Below, piece after piece: positions 7,975 to 18,244 of a stretch of 64,000 bases of DNA. The stretch's first letter is position 1; every line of letters starts with the position of its first letter. The translations under genes were made by a program, and so were the position numbers. The notes beneath the pieces are model-generated. The model saw only the letters and a program-made list of their open reading frames with translations. It ran no database searches and was not told the DNA's origin. Source of the stretch: Candidatus Flexifilum affinis (GTDB lineage: Bacteria; Chloroflexota; Anaerolineae; Aggregatilineales; Phototrophicaceae); the NCBI GenBank assembly GCA_016713325.1, contig JADJPJ010000087.1:186001-250000 (forward strand). The letters are read 5' to 3'.

Positions 7975-8400
7975 TCATCTGAACGCCTTGAGGGCGACAT
8001 CCAGGAGTTCGCGGACGACTTCCCCTTTGGTGATGTGTCTCCCCCGCTCTTTGCGCCAGCGCAGGGCCAGCGCGTCAATGGCTTCCGCCTGATCATCGTG
8101 GATGTTGTAGCTCTGTCGGTGAATGGGACGCGCAGGATGCTCTGCTTTGAAGGTGTTCATCTGTTCATGCGTTCCGACGTTCAGGTGTTCATCCGTTCGA
8201 GTGTTCATCTGTTCATCCGTGCGGACGTTCATCGGTTCACTGGTTCGGATGTTCGTTTGTTCAGGCGTTCGGACGTTCACCTGAACGGAGGAATGCTCGT
8301 AGACGGGCTGGACACCATGCGATGTGTTCTGATCTCCTGTGTTCTGGTTTGACAGGGGAGAGGGAAAGAATGGGCTGTCGGCCAGGCCGGACTTCTTCAT
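7975..8400 (-). CDS. ParB-like partner of ParA with octapeptide repeats and RHH domain
   Basis: This 141-residue protein starts at ATG 8400, overlapping the parA stop (ATGA), so it is coupled to ParA. Residues 43-83 are five tandem 8-residue units of pattern x-R-T-x-E-x-x-N (VRTPEQTN, IRTSEPMN, VRTDEQMN and so on). Residues 94-141 look like a ribbon-helix-helix DNA-binding fold: strand HRQSYNI, helix around DDQAEAIDALAL, turn and helix TKGEVVRELLDVAL. ParA plus a small RHH protein is the known layout of type Ib partition systems, where the RHH protein binds the centromere and stimulates ParA. The repeats are an unusual insertion, and their DNA is itself rich in TTCA half-sites. Confidence 0.65.
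   Translation of the reverse strand: MKKSGLADSPFFPSPLSNQNTGDQNTSHGVQPVYEHSSVQVNVRTPEQTNIRTSEPMNVRTDEQMNTRTDEHLNVGTHEQMNTFKAEHPARPIHRQSYNIHDDQAEAIDALALRWRKERGRHITKGEVVRELLDVALKAFR
8152..8288. repeat. 24-bp tandem repeats (5.7 units), possible centromere
   Basis: Units of 24 bp start at 8152, 8176, 8200, 8224, 8248 and 8272 (the last is partial). Each contains two or three TTCA-type half-sites about 12 bp apart, for example GACGTTCAGGTGTTCATCC. The array encodes the octapeptide repeats of the partition protein. It is bounded by CGTTCA-N2-TGAACG palindromes at 7972-7985 and 8274-8287. Iterated sites next to parA are typical of plasmid centromeres; having them inside the coding sequence is unusual. 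Confidence 0.55.
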
Positions 8401-9158
8401 CGCTTGATGACCTCCTGCACCAGGGCTTTGTAGGCCAGCGCGCCGCCGCTCCGGGGAGCGCGGGCGAAGATATGGGTATGACGGGAATGAGCTTCTTCCA
8501 GAGAGACATTGCGTGGGATGACGGTTTTGAAGACCAGATCTCCAAAAAAGGATCGAAGCTGGCTTTCGACATCCTTCGAGACATTGGTGTGGTCGGCGAA
8601 GGTGCACAGGACTCCCAGAATGCGCAATGTAGGGTTCAGAGTGGTCTGCCGCACCATGGCGATGGTCTCCTGGAGCTGGACCAGCCCGGTCAGGGCGAAA
8701 AAGGCCGTCGAGACCGGGATGAGCAGGCGGTCGCTGGCGACGAGCGAGTTGATCGTCAGCAGTCCCAGCGATGGGGGATTGTCGATGATGACGTAGTCGT
8801 AGCGATCCTGGACGGCGTCGACGGCGCGCTTCAGGCGTGCGCTGCGATTATCGAGTGCCTGCGCGAGTTCCAGGTCGGCGCTCGACAGACGGATGTGGGA
8901 TGGAACGAAGGCGAGATTGGGGGATGAAGTGGCGTGGATGACGGCGGAGAGTGGCGCGAACTGCATGATCACGCTGTAGAGCGTCCGATCCAGCTCGATC
9001 TCGTTCTCCGGGTGGATGAAAACCTGGGTGGTGTTCGATTGCGGATCGGCGTCGATGAGCAGGACCTGGTGTCCGGCCTGGGCCAGCCCGGCGGCAAGAT
9101 TGATGGCGGTGGTCGTCTTGGCGACCCCCCCTTTTTGATTCACGACGGAGATGACCAT
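8397..9158 (-). CDS. parA: ParA/Soj-type partition ATPase
   Basis: This 253-residue protein has the deviant Walker A box KGGVAKTT at residues 9-16, LLIDADPQSNTT (A' motif) near 34-45 and a VIIDNPPSLGLL switch II segment around 120-131. That makes it a MinD/ParA ATPase that positions plasmid or element DNA before division. The ATG at 9158 is preceded by a GGAGAG ribosome binding site and overlaps the end of a small RHH gene. It overlaps the partner gene downstream. The length is that of small type Ib ParA proteins without an N-terminal HTH, so regulation is probably by the RHH partner. Confidence 0.9.
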   Translation of the reverse strand: MVISVVNQKGGVAKTTTAINLAAGLAQAGHQVLLIDADPQSNTTQVFIHPENEIELDRTLYSVIMQFAPLSAVIHATSSPNLAFVPSHIRLSSADLELAQALDNRSARLKRAVDAVQDRYDYVIIDNPPSLGLLTINSLVASDRLLIPVSTAFFALTGLVQLQETIAMVRQTTLNPTLRILGVLCTFADHTNVSKDVESQLRSFFGDLVFKTVIPRNVSLEEAHSRHTHIFARAPRSGGALAYKALVQEVIKR

Positions 9159-9349
9159 TGGCTCTCCTTTCTGCGCCGGACGTACTCGGTCACTACCAGG
9201 CGGAGCAGGGCAGACAGGGCGATATTCCTGGAGGCGGCGAGCTCCTGGAGTTCCTGCCGGAGGCCAATTGGAACGTAGAACTTAACGAGTTGGTGGTTGT
9301 GCTGCGTGTTTTGGGACATAGATGGGACCGGCGTGGTCCTGAATTCCAC
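9140..9349 (-). CDS. small ribbon-helix-helix protein
   Basis: This is a 69-residue protein from GTG 9349, or 59 residues from ATG 9319. The core LVKFYVPIGLRQELQELAA, followed by SALLRLVVTEYVRRRK, fits a CopG/Arc-type ribbon-helix-helix: one beta strand, then two helices. It is the first gene of the partition operon and overlaps parA by 19 bases. A role as operon repressor or copy-number/partition regulator is inferred. Neither start has a clear ribosome binding site. Confidence 0.6.
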   Translation of the reverse strand: MEFRTTPVPSMSQNTQHNHQLVKFYVPIGLRQELQELAASRNIALSALLRLVVTEYVRRRKESQWSSPS

Positions 9350-9512
9350 TTAATCACATCGGGGAATCGCCTGTCAAGCGGGGAAACAGGCATGGATCGG
9401 GAAGGGGAGAGGGCCTGAGCGGGTCAGGGACGGCTCCAAATCACAAGAATGGTACAAGTGCCGGGTGGCACTGCGGAAAGGCGAACAAGGGGCACTACAG
9501 AGTCTCAGAAGC

Positions 9513-10518
9513 CTATCCCAGAAGGCGGTCGGCAAGATCCTTGATCGTGGATTTGAAACTATCGTTCTCGCCCTGGCGTGCGCGCCACTTCATCCAGAAG
9601 TCGATGATGCTGCCTCCGCCACAGCCGGCGAAGCAGTTCCAGTAATTGCCATCCTCGCTGACCCCGAAGCTCATATGCTCGTCGTCGTGAAAAGGGCAGT
9701 AGCCTCGGCCTTGCGCGTCCAGCTCGACGTACTGGCGGACGAAGTCGTGGACACTGATTGCTGCCTTGATGCGCTCTGAGGGCGTGCCAGCGACGCGCTG
9801 CCATTTGCCTTTTCGAGATGTCTTGGCCGGCTTGAAGGCGGGAGTAGGGGAGTGTTCTCGTGCTTTGGGCGCGTAGGACAGCACTTTTTCGAGATAAGCA
9901 TCCGGGACGCGCTCAGGATTGGCCAGCAGCGCGATCTGCTCACGGACGGTTGGCGCGAGCGGTTCACCGGCAGGCGTGATGAAGTAATATCTCCGGCCGG
10001 TGAGGCGGTGTTTGCCCAGCGGCAAACGAACGAATGAGCCGGGTCCAGTGCGCAGTACATCCTGCTTGGGGGAGATCTCGATCTTGCCCAGTTTGAAGTT
10101 GGCGGCAATCTGTTTTCCAAAACGGCGCGCGTCCTGACCGGAGACGGATGGCAGGAAGAACCCTGAGGTGACCGCCTCGACGAGAGGGTTCCAGATACGA
10201 TGGCGCCTCTTTCTTCGCCAGTGAGGTCGAGATATGGCGCAGTCGATCCCATTGCTCGGTCGAATCAGCGTCGATGCACACCCAGGACGCCTTGTTCTCT
10301 GGACTCAGTGCGTATGCGCCAAGCGTGATGAAACCCTTGAGATGGGCAACGATCAAGTCAGGGTGAAGTGTGCTCTTGACCGCAGTATAGGTGCCGTCGG
10401 CGAGCTGCAGAGGATACTGATCGTAACGCGGGATGAATGTCGCTGCATACGCAAGGGCTGTGTTCTGATCGAGTTCAGATGATGGATAGTTGGGCCGCTC
10501 ACAAGGCATAGATGCCAA
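9513..10518 (-). CDS. AEP-type primase with C-terminal CHC2 zinc finger, frameshifted
   Basis: Two frames join into one ~330-residue primase. The N-terminal half (10518 or ATG 10509 to about 10163) has an archaeo-eukaryotic primase core: WVCIDADS (the metal-binding D-x-D) and SRRGGHLR (the nucleotide-binding SxGxH-like box). A single-base shift at the CCC run 10161-10163 moves the frame to FFLPSVSGQDARRFGKQ and onward. The C-terminal part has CPFHDDEHMSFGV…YWNCFAGC, a CHC2-like zinc finger as in DnaG-type primases, then a short helix. Expected role: priming replication of the element. AEP core plus CHC2 knuckle in one chain is a mosaic layout. The frameshift may be a sequencing error. Confidence 0.7.
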
Positions 10519-10884
10519 TCAGGATAGGCCATTGAGCTTCCCATGGCAATAGGCGTGGCGGTTTTCGATAAGCCCTGAAACGCGCAAGTCAGACAGATTT
10601 TTCGGCTATCGCTAGATGCAACCTGTTAATCATGTTCGAAGGCGACGTTCGACTCTCATACCAACTGGACCAATCATCGGGGGCACCTAACTCGTGCACG
10701 GTTTCGGATCCGCTGCAAAGATTCGTTACCGGTGCGAGACAGGAATCAGCAAGTTTCTTGGCCAAAAGGCGAGCATGTAACTAGTGACGGTTTCGCCCAC
10801 CTAGCCTCTCGGCTTGTTCAGGGGCAGTTTGTCTCTTCGTCCAATGCCTCTTCTGTACCATTTGTCCTGACGATCTACAGTCTG
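10519..10884. other. intergenic gap, no feature found
   Basis: This separates the element-type genes from the sensor-kinase array. I see no coding frame, strong hairpin or clear promoter here. It may mark the right border of the mobile module. Confidence 0.4.
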
Positions 10885-12739
10885 TCAGGATTTCATCGAG
10901 CAGCTTCGGGCGACGACGTCCAGCAGTCTGTCGATAGCGACAGGCTTTGTGAGTAACTCAATAACTCCGAGCGTTCGTAGCTCAACGTGTACCTCATCTG
11001 TAGCGTATCCTGTCAGTATGATGACCCTGACCGGATTCTTCTTCCGCCTCAACTCGCGGCACAGCTCCAATCCTCCCATCCCCGGCATGATCCGATCACT
11101 TATCACCAGGTCGACTTTGGTTTCAGATCGCCCTAGCATGGTTAGGGCTTCATAGCCATTTGAGGCAGTCAATACCTGGAAGTTCGAGAGTTCTAACACG
11201 TCCTTGGTGGACTCCCGTGTGTCCAAATTGTCCTCAACCAGAAGAACGGTCTGGCCGTCTCCCAGGGCAAGGGAGGGTTCTTCGTTATCGAATCGGACTG
11301 TCGTTGATGACGAGTGGCTTAGGGCAGGCATGTGGATGGAGAACGTTGAGCCCTGCCCGACCCGGATTTCCACGTCAATATGACCGCCATGCTGCCGCAC
11401 GACGCCATACACCTGAGATAGCCCTAGCCCTGTACCTTTGTCAGGCTCTTTGGTGGTAAAGAATGGCTCGAACACCCTGTGCATTATTTCCGGGGGGATC
11501 CCCGTTCCTGTGTCAGAAACGGCAATGCGTATCCATTCCTCATGACTTCCTGAGATATGTCGGAGAGCATCTGGTGCGGAGATGCGCGTCAAGTCGACTT
11601 TCAGGGTGCCTCCGTCTGGCATCGCGTCGCGCGCATTGAGCGCCAGGTTCATCATCATCTGGGACAAACGAGTGACATCTCCACTGATAGTGCAATCCCC
11701 GACCTGATAGGTGAGTTCAAGACGAATTGTCTCCGGCAGCATCCGTTCCAGCAACGTGGCAAGTTCCTTCAAGAGAGGGACCAGATTGATGGGCTTCATC
11801 TCTGTCTCACTCGCTCGACTGAAATCCAGGACCTGTTTGACAAGACTATTGGCGTGTTCCACCTGATTGGTGATAAAACCAAGTCGATCCCGGTTCACTT
11901 CTGACAGATTGGGCTCAGTTTTCATGATCAGGTATGGCTGGAGCAGGATACTTGACAGAATATTGTTGAAATCATGGGCAATACCCGCAGCGAACTGACC
12001 GATGGCTGCCAAGTGGTCCTGAAACTGAACACGCGCCCGTGTTGACTCAGTCTGCAAGAATGAAACGTTTACCTCAAATACACGCTGCGGAGATCCATCC
12101 AACCTGATTTCATGCCAGTTCCTATCGGCTGGGAGGCTTAAGATCTGTTCAATCGGTTTCTCTCCTAACCGGTCTACAACATCGCCTATGCCCGAGCCCG
12201 ATAGGATGTTGAGGAAGTCACAGGCTTTGGCGTTCGCCAACTCGACACGACGATCGGCATCGAGCAAGGCAACTCCATCGGGAACGGTGGAAATGACTTC
12301 CTTCAACCGGACAGCATGCGCGCGCAATCGCTTTTCACTCGTGATTTTGTAAAGCGCCATTTCGACCGTACTGTGTAGTTCACGCTCGTCAAACGGCTTG
12401 ATCAGATAGCCAAACGGCTCGGTTACCTTGGCACGCCCTAAAGTGGTTTCGTCGGCATATGCGGTTAGATAGATCACGGCAACGTCAAATCTCTTTCGGA
12501 GCTGCTGGGCTGCCTCTACCCCATCCATGTCGCCTTTCAGACGAATGTCCATCAGCGCCAGGTCCGGGTGTCACGCTTCCGCCAGACTCAACGCCTCATC
12601 ACCCGATTCAGCCATACCAATGACGTGATACCCCAACCGGAGTCAGTCTGGATTCCATGTCCAAGGCGACGATGCTCTCGTCTTCGACGATGAGGATTTT
12701 GCTGGGTTCATTGAGTATCCTCCGTTCAGCGAAATGCAT
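10885..12739 (-). pseudogene. hybrid sensor kinase REC-PAS-HisKA-HATPase-REC, broken in the first receiver
   Basis: The first receiver starts with KILIVEDESIVALDMES. It then shifts frame near 12641-12648 and meets an in-frame TGA at 12571-12573, just before HPDLALMDIRLKGD, which carries the phospho-acceptor Asp. From 12552 down the frame is intact for 555 residues. It contains the rest of the receiver (VIYLTAYADE, LIKPFDE), a PAS-like segment, HisKA with FAAGIAHDFNNILS (the phosphorylated His), an HATPase with [23 protein letters not shown] and [11 protein letters not shown], and a second receiver (TVLLVEDNLDTRE, VISDRIMPGMGG). It overlaps the upstream kinase stop and ends the array. With both lesions corrected it would be an ordinary hybrid kinase. 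Confidence 0.75.
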
Positions 12740-14021
12740 TCTTAGTCGGTTTCGCAAAACGAATAGTGATTTCCGTGCCCGGACGAGAGCGAAACTCGAT
12801 CGTGGCGCCAAGTTGGCGGGTGAGGCTGTTGACCAATCTTAGTCCGAGCGAGGTCGTCTTCAGGTCGCTCATGCCCTCAGGCATCCCTACACCGTCATCC
12901 CACACCGACAACTGATAATGCCCGTCACCGCTGAAACACATTTCCACCCCGATCTTGCCGGTGAGTCTATCACGAAAGGCGTGCTTGAGCGCGTTGGACA
13001 GTAGTTCGTTCACCAACAGCCCGCATGGGATGGCGGTGTCGATGTCAAGAAAGATGTCATCCGCTTTGACATTGAGCGTTACAGCCTTCTCTTGTCCTTG
13101 ATAGCTCGCCAGCAGGTAGTCGGTCAGATCGCGCAGATACTCGCCAAAGGCGATCTGCGCCAGGCCTTCGGAGCGGTAGAGGCGCTCGTGAACCAGCGCC
13201 ATCGTGCGTATCCGGTTCTGGCTATCCTGAAACTGGGCAAGCGTAAGTGGATCATCAATTGTGTTGGACTGAAGGCTGAGAAGGCTGGAGATGGTCTGCA
13301 AATTGTTCTTGACTCGGTGGTGAATTTCCTTCAGCAGGATTTCTTTTTCCTCAAGTGAAGCCCTCAGGTGTTCCTCGGCACGCCGCCGTTCGGCGTTTTC
13401 TGTCTGCAACATGGCCACATGGTGTTTTTCCAGCACATTACGCAGATAGCCTCCGAACGCCACGAGAGCATAGGTCATGACCAAAAGGCTCAATGGCCCC
13501 TTCAGGATGTTCTCCATGCTCACTTGAGGACTTAAGAAAGGCTGAAGCAGTAAGCCAATCATGTTGATAACCAGGAGCACCACTGTACTTTTCTGAGACA
13601 ACATAATACTGCCGAACACCACTGGTGCAATCAGATAGGTTGCGTCGCTAACGAGGTTGCCTGGATCATTGTCGATGAGTGAAATACTGTAGATCGTGAG
13701 GGTCGCTGTACTAATTGCGGTGACGGCAGATAACTTATAGTGTCCCCGCCGGCTCAAAAAGTAGCACACCACCAAGAAGATCGATAACCCAAATACACCC
13801 TGTACCTGCGGATCTTCCCAAGGCGGACGATGATCAACCAGCGGAGGCACCATTGCGATGAAGATACCAAACGGCACGAGGATGACAAAAATGGCGGCCA
13901 TCCACCGGGACTTGAGACGAGTCTCAAAATCGACGACGGAGATGGTTGGTTCTGTTAGTTTGTCCCACATTCTCTCTCTGATAACAAGAACCCGGGGCTT
14001 CCATCTTTCGGTCAGACTCAT
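12726..14021 (-). CDS. membrane sensor histidine kinase, HisKA_2 type
   Basis: The 431-residue protein is intact. The N-terminal half has about six hydrophobic segments (for example [17 protein letters not shown] and [14 protein letters not shown]) with no extracellular domain of note. A short coiled coil ([18 protein letters not shown]) leads to the phospho-acceptor box [12 protein letters not shown], typical of HisKA_2. The HATPase follows with [26 protein letters not shown] and LGLRLVNSL. It is preceded by a receiver protein and followed by a receiver/kinase gene on the same strand. Signal unknown. Confidence 0.85.
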   Translation of the reverse strand: MSLTERWKPRVLVIRERMWDKLTEPTISVVDFETRLKSRWMAAIFVILVPFGIFIAMVPPLVDHRPPWEDPQVQGVFGLSIFLVVCYFLSRRGHYKLSAVTAISTATLTIYSISLIDNDPGNLVSDATYLIAPVVFGSIMLSQKSTVVLLVINMIGLLLQPFLSPQVSMENILKGPLSLLVMTYALVAFGGYLRNVLEKHHVAMLQTENAERRRAEEHLRASLEEKEILLKEIHHRVKNNLQTISSLLSLQSNTIDDPLTLAQFQDSQNRIRTMALVHERLYRSEGLAQIAFGEYLRDLTDYLLASYQGQEKAVTLNVKADDIFLDIDTAIPCGLLVNELLSNALKHAFRDRLTGKIGVEMCFSGDGHYQLSVWDDGVGMPEGMSDLKTTSLGLRLVNSLTRQLGATIEFRSRPGTEITIRFAKPTKNAFR

Positions 14022-14034
14022 TGTCTCTGTGCCC

Positions 14035-14604
14035 TCACTCGTTCGCGGAACGTCCTAACGCACCCTTAATGACCTCTTTGAGCTGGTGACGGGAGAACGG
14101 TTTCCGGAGAAATCCCGCCATCCTGGCCGCTTTCACCCGTTGCAGCGTATTGTCATCAGAAAAAGCTGACACGAAGACGACAGGTATTCCCAGTTGCGCA
14201 TGAATTTGCTCGGCTGCCTCGATTCCATCGCTGCCGTCCTTCAGCCGAATGTCCATAAGCACCAGATTAGGCTGGGTTCTGATCGCCTCTTCAACAGCTT
14301 CTTCGCTCGAAATCGCGTGACCCGTGACGAAGTATCCCAATCTTTCCAGCGTGGATATCAGGTCAAGGGCGATGATGCATTCGTCTTCAGCGACCAGGAT
14401 CCGCGGGATGGCTGTGGCATTGAGCGTAAAATGCGAAGACTCACAGCGTTGATCAGGAACAGATTCGTCTTGCCCTATGGCTTGCAGGATCTGCCGGATT
14501 AGCGCCATGGCCCATTGTCCATGAGCAGACAATGACTCGTGAAACGCCATGGGTACACCGTAACCGCTACTCGCGAAATCCCTCAATTCTGCATGCTGTA
14601 ACAT
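14035..14604 (-). CDS. receiver-domain response regulator
   Basis: The protein has 189 residues. About 65 N-terminal residues have no clear family and contain a [13 protein letters not shown] segment. They are followed by a full receiver: [15 protein letters not shown], the phospho-acceptor Asp in [24 protein letters not shown] and GFLRKPFS. There is no output domain, so it probably acts as a phosphate relay or through protein contact, as is common for partners of HisKA_2 kinases. It starts 3 bases after the kinase at 14608 ends and lies just before the kinase at 14021. Confidence 0.8.
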   Translation of the reverse strand: MLQHAELRDFASSGYGVPMAFHESLSAHGQWAMALIRQILQAIGQDESVPDQRCESSHFTLNATAIPRILVAEDECIIALDLISTLERLGYFVTGHAISSEEAVEEAIRTQPNLVLMDIRLKDGSDGIEAAEQIHAQLGIPVVFVSAFSDDNTLQRVKAARMAGFLRKPFSRHQLKEVIKGALGRSANE

Positions 14605-14607
14605 GAA

Positions 14608-15717
14608 TCACCGTTCCCTTACACGCCCAGGTGGAAACCGGATCTCGAACACCGTCCCGCGGGTCATTCTCACCTCAACACTACCACTAAGCTGGCGGGT
14701 AAGGCTGTTGACCAGTCGTAGTCCAAGCGAGGTCGTCTTCCTCCAGTCCATTCCTTCTGGCATCCCCACACCGTCATCCCACACCAACAGGTGGTAATGT
14801 CCGTCGCCACTGCGCCGCACTTCCACCCCGATCTCGCCTCCCTGCCTATCTGGAAAGGCATGCTTCAGCGCGTTCGTCAACAGCTCGTTCACCATCAGCC
14901 CGCACGGGATGGCGGTGTCGATGTCCAGATGGATGTCATCCGCTTTGACCTTGAGTGTGACACCGCTCAGCTGTCCTTGGTAGTTTGCCATCAGATAGCT
15001 GGTCAGGTCCCGCAGATACTCGTCGAAGGCGATCTGCGCCAGGTCGTCGGAGCGACAGAGTCGCTCGTGAACCAGTGCCATCGTGCGAATACGGCTTTGG
15101 CTGTCCTGAAACCGCTCTAGTACCTGTGCGTCCCGAACTGTCCCGGACTGTAAGCTGAGCAGGCTGGATAGAATCTGAAGATTATTCTTGACGCGGTGGT
15201 GAACTTCCTTTAGCAGCATGTCCTTTTCCGCCAGCGCCGCTGCCAGTTCCCGTTCTTTTTGCGCTCGAAGCACAATCTGTACTCGCAGCGCTTCTCGGTC
15301 TTGCTCAAGTTGGTGGGCAGATGATCGCAATCTCTCGATCAGCTGGCTTACCCAGCCAGCCAACCCACCCAAGAGGACAAGCGTAAGACTGCTCAACATG
15401 CCGCGAAGCATTACTGATGTGGCATCCCCACCCACGAGGGTCAACAACAAATAGTTTCCCATCACCGCTATCGTCCCCGACAGCAACCCTGCTTGTATTC
15501 CCATCGTCCACGAAATGGCTGCGACCGGCACAAACGAAAGGATGACTGCTACGCCCCCAATGATCGGGTACAAGATGAGAAACACGGCCACAAAGGCAGA
15601 TGAGATTCCGAGCGGCACTAACCGCCGCTTCCAGGGGGGCCACGTCTGGAAGCGTGGCAAGTAGGTCAGCATTTGGATACCTCGTATGCCGTAACGAACA
15701 ACTCGAAACTTCGACAT
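14608..15717 (-). CDS. membrane sensor histidine kinase, HisKA_2 type
   Basis: This 369-residue protein has four hydrophobic helices in residues 30-125 (LVPLGISSAFVAVFLILYP, VAVILSFVPVAAISW and others), resembling a MASE/KdpD-like membrane bundle, then a coiled coil (LEQDREALRVQIVLRAQKE). The phospho-acceptor box is [12 protein letters not shown]. The HATPase has [26 protein letters not shown] and LGLRLVNSL. These catalytic segments are nearly identical to the kinase at 12726-14021, showing tandem duplication. The start may be 15717 or an internal Met about 15 codons later. Confidence 0.85.
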   Translation of the reverse strand: MSKFRVVRYGIRGIQMLTYLPRFQTWPPWKRRLVPLGISSAFVAVFLILYPIIGGVAVILSFVPVAAISWTMGIQAGLLSGTIAVMGNYLLLTLVGGDATSVMLRGMLSSLTLVLLGGLAGWVSQLIERLRSSAHQLEQDREALRVQIVLRAQKERELAAALAEKDMLLKEVHHRVKNNLQILSSLLSLQSGTVRDAQVLERFQDSQSRIRTMALVHERLCRSDDLAQIAFDEYLRDLTSYLMANYQGQLSGVTLKVKADDIHLDIDTAIPCGLMVNELLTNALKHAFPDRQGGEIGVEVRRSGDGHYHLLVWDDGVGMPEGMDWRKTTSLGLRLVNSLTRQLSGSVEVRMTRGTVFEIRFPPGRVRER

Positions 15718-15771
15718 AACTAGTGGTCTCGTTTCATGACACGATGCCGGGCAGGAACTGATGCGCTCTTT

Positions 15772-17863
15772 CTAGCCCGTTTTGACTACCAGTTTTCGGC
15801 TGCCATTGGCGGGGAAAACTACGATTACCGTCGTGCCCGCTTCCCGTTGAAGCAAAAGGGTACCATCTAGCTGACGGGCCAGGCTCTTCACCAACCGCAG
15901 CCCCAGAGTTCTAGTTTGTGTCAAGTCAAGATCAGTGGGCGCACCGACCCCATCGTCCTGGACACGCAGGTGACACGAACCCCACTGTCTATGTGCATCC
16001 CAATCGTGATCGTTCCCGTCCTATCGTCTGGAAATGCGTGCTCAAGGCATTCGATACCAACTCATTGACAATCAATCCGCAGGGGATTGCGGTGTCGATG
16101 TCCAGCCAAGTGTCGTCGACTGCGACGATTAGTTTCACGCCCGTGCTTTTGGCTCGGTAGCCCTGCATGAGATGACCACTCAGGTCACGCAGGTAATTCC
16201 CAAAGTCGATGCTGGTCATGTCATGCGAGCGATAGAGTTGTTCATGGACGAGCGCCATCGAGCGGATACGGTTCTGACTATCCTCGAACTGAGCGCGCAT
16301 GGATGGGTCGTCGATGGTGCTGGACTGCAGACTCAGAAGGCTGGCGACGACCTGCATATTGTTCTTCACGCGATGGTGGATCTCACTCAGCAGCACTTCT
16401 TTTTCCTGGAGCGAGGCGCGCAGGCGCGCTTCAGTGTGTGCCCGTTCCGTAACGTCACGAGCAACGCTGACTGCGCCAATGACCTCGCCGTCGACAACGA
16501 TGGGACTGCCGCTGATCTCCGCCGTGACTCGGGTTCCGTCTCTGGCAATGAACTCATACATGGCGCCGTCAAGACGCTGGCCGCCAAGCACCTGGTTGGC
16601 CTCTCTGGCCGCTTTCTCAAAATACTCCGGTGGAAGAAGAGCGAGTTCCCCTAGCTTCAACAGGGAGTGTCCGATGAGTTCGTCCGGTCTGTACCCCAGG
16701 ATTCTTTCGACGCTGGGCGACACCGACGTGATTTGCAGCTGCGAATCAAATGAATAGATGACATCATTGACGTGGGCAAAATGGATCCGGTACTTATCTT
16801 CACTCTGACGCAAGGCTTCTTCAGATCTGTAACGCTCGGTAATATCCCGGAGGACAATGACCCGGCTCAGAGGCTGTCCTCGCCAATCGTTCAGTTTGGA
16901 TTTACGTACGTCAAAAATGCGCTGGTGACCAGCTTCACCCAAACGGATCTCATTCCCGCCGATAGGCTGTAATGGACCGGTATTGAGCTGTAACGCCAAT
17001 TCCGAAGTGGCTTCCTTGATGGATCTTCCCAAGACCGCCGCACGTTGCTGCCCGATGACACTCTCGGCAGCTGGGTTCAAGTCGATGATACGATGCTCGA
17101 CATCCAGCACCAGCACCGCATCTTCCATGGTCTCGATGATCTCTGCACGAGCAACTGGCACAATATCTGCGCGGCGCACCCGAATCAGGGTCAGCGCAAC
17201 CAACGGGATCGCGATGGCAAGCGCGATGGGTGTGAGAGTAATCTGGGGAACAGGGTTGAGCCGACTCACATCCAGGATGCTGGCCCCGACCGACAATGCG
17301 ACGCCCAGCATTACCAGTGTGCCCTGCAAACGGAACATTTCGGTCCGAACCAGCTTCAGGGTCAAGAGATATGTGCCAAGGACGATCTGAGAGTATCCAA
17401 CAATGTAGAATAACAAGAGTACCGGACCAGGATCGCGATCGACAATCAAGATCGGACTTGAGGTCACAACGCGGGTGTTCGCTACAAACAGATAGTGATA
17501 GTCGTTCGTCAGCGCCATGATCAGGCAGACGACCGCAACAGCGCTGAGCAGCAGCAGGCGGGGACGTGTCAGCGCCTGCTGCTGCCCAGTGAATTGCAGC
17601 GCCAGGTACAACCAAAGTGTCGGTACTGGGACAATGGCTAGGAATTGAACTCTGTACCAGAATGAAGCCGAGTTCACGTCAACGCTCGCCGTTTCCAGAG
17701 CGTTGATCAGTATCCAAAGCGAGCCGCACCACAGCAGCAGGCTGCCTACCATGGCAGACGGACGTAAGTGGCGCAGCTTCCACCGTGTCCATGCGAAGAC
17801 GGCGACGCCAATTGCCACGACGATCATCAGCAGGCTTGGTAACGACTGTTGAATCGTCGACAT
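15772..17863 (-). CDS. 7TM sensor kinase with two PAS domains, HisKA_2, frameshifted near its end
   Basis: This is ~695 residues if corrected. The first ~220 residues have seven hydrophobic helices in the HisKA_7TM pattern (LMIVVAIGVAVFAWTRW and others). Two PAS domains follow (IIETMEDAVLVLDVEHR and DVIYSFDSQLQITSVSPS), then the box [12 protein letters not shown]. The frame breaks in the HATPase at NALSTHFQ, where one missing A near 16041 would restore NALKHAFPDDRTG. It breaks again near 15972, before VQDDGVGAPTDL and LGLRLVKSLARQL, ending at a TAG at 15772-15774. The receiver gene at 17869 lies just upstream. The lesions look like single-base errors. Confidence 0.75.
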
Positions 17864-17868
17864 TGGCT

Positions 17869-18244
17869 TTACCTCTTCATTCCCAGCGCAGCGCTGATCG
17901 CATTCCTGAGGTCATCATCTGTGAAGGGCTTGGCGATAAAAGCCGCTGGTGAGATCGTTTCGGCCCGCTGTCTGGTGTTGGCATCAGTGTAGGCTGTCAA
18001 AAACACGATGGGGATGCCGAACTGACTGCGGAATCAGCGCTGCCGCGTGAATCCCATTCATCTCCTCTCGCAATCCAATATCCATGAATATCACATCCGG
18101 CCGATTCTGCTCGGCCATTTCTATGGCTTCTTCGCCCGAAATCGCCGTCGCCGGGACAATATGACCCAGACGCTCCAGCTTTTCCTGGAGGTCGAGCGCA
18201 ACGATCATTTCGTCTTCAACGATCAGGATGGTTGCGACTGTCAA
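17869..18244 (-). CDS. receiver-domain response regulator, frameshifted
   Basis: The TTG start at 18244 overlaps the stop of the upstream kinase. The protein begins TILIVEDEMIVALDLQE, with the phospho-acceptor Asp in VIFMDIGLREEMNG. A one-base shift near 18030 then breaks it. The second frame continues QFGIPIVFLTAYTDANT and FIAKPFTDDDL to a TAA at 17869-17871. Joined, it is a standard ~124-residue single-domain receiver. Placed between two HisKA_2 kinases, it probably receives phosphate from one or both. Confidence 0.7.

Noticed and set aside
8152..8288. CRISPR array
   Set aside because: The 24-bp units are contiguous with no spacers and encode a peptide repeat; no cas genes are nearby.
6056..12573. 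Selenocysteine or recoded TGA
   Set aside because: Both in-frame TGA codons are in families without selenocysteine, no SECIS-like stem was seen after them, and TGA serves as an ordinary stop in many genes here.
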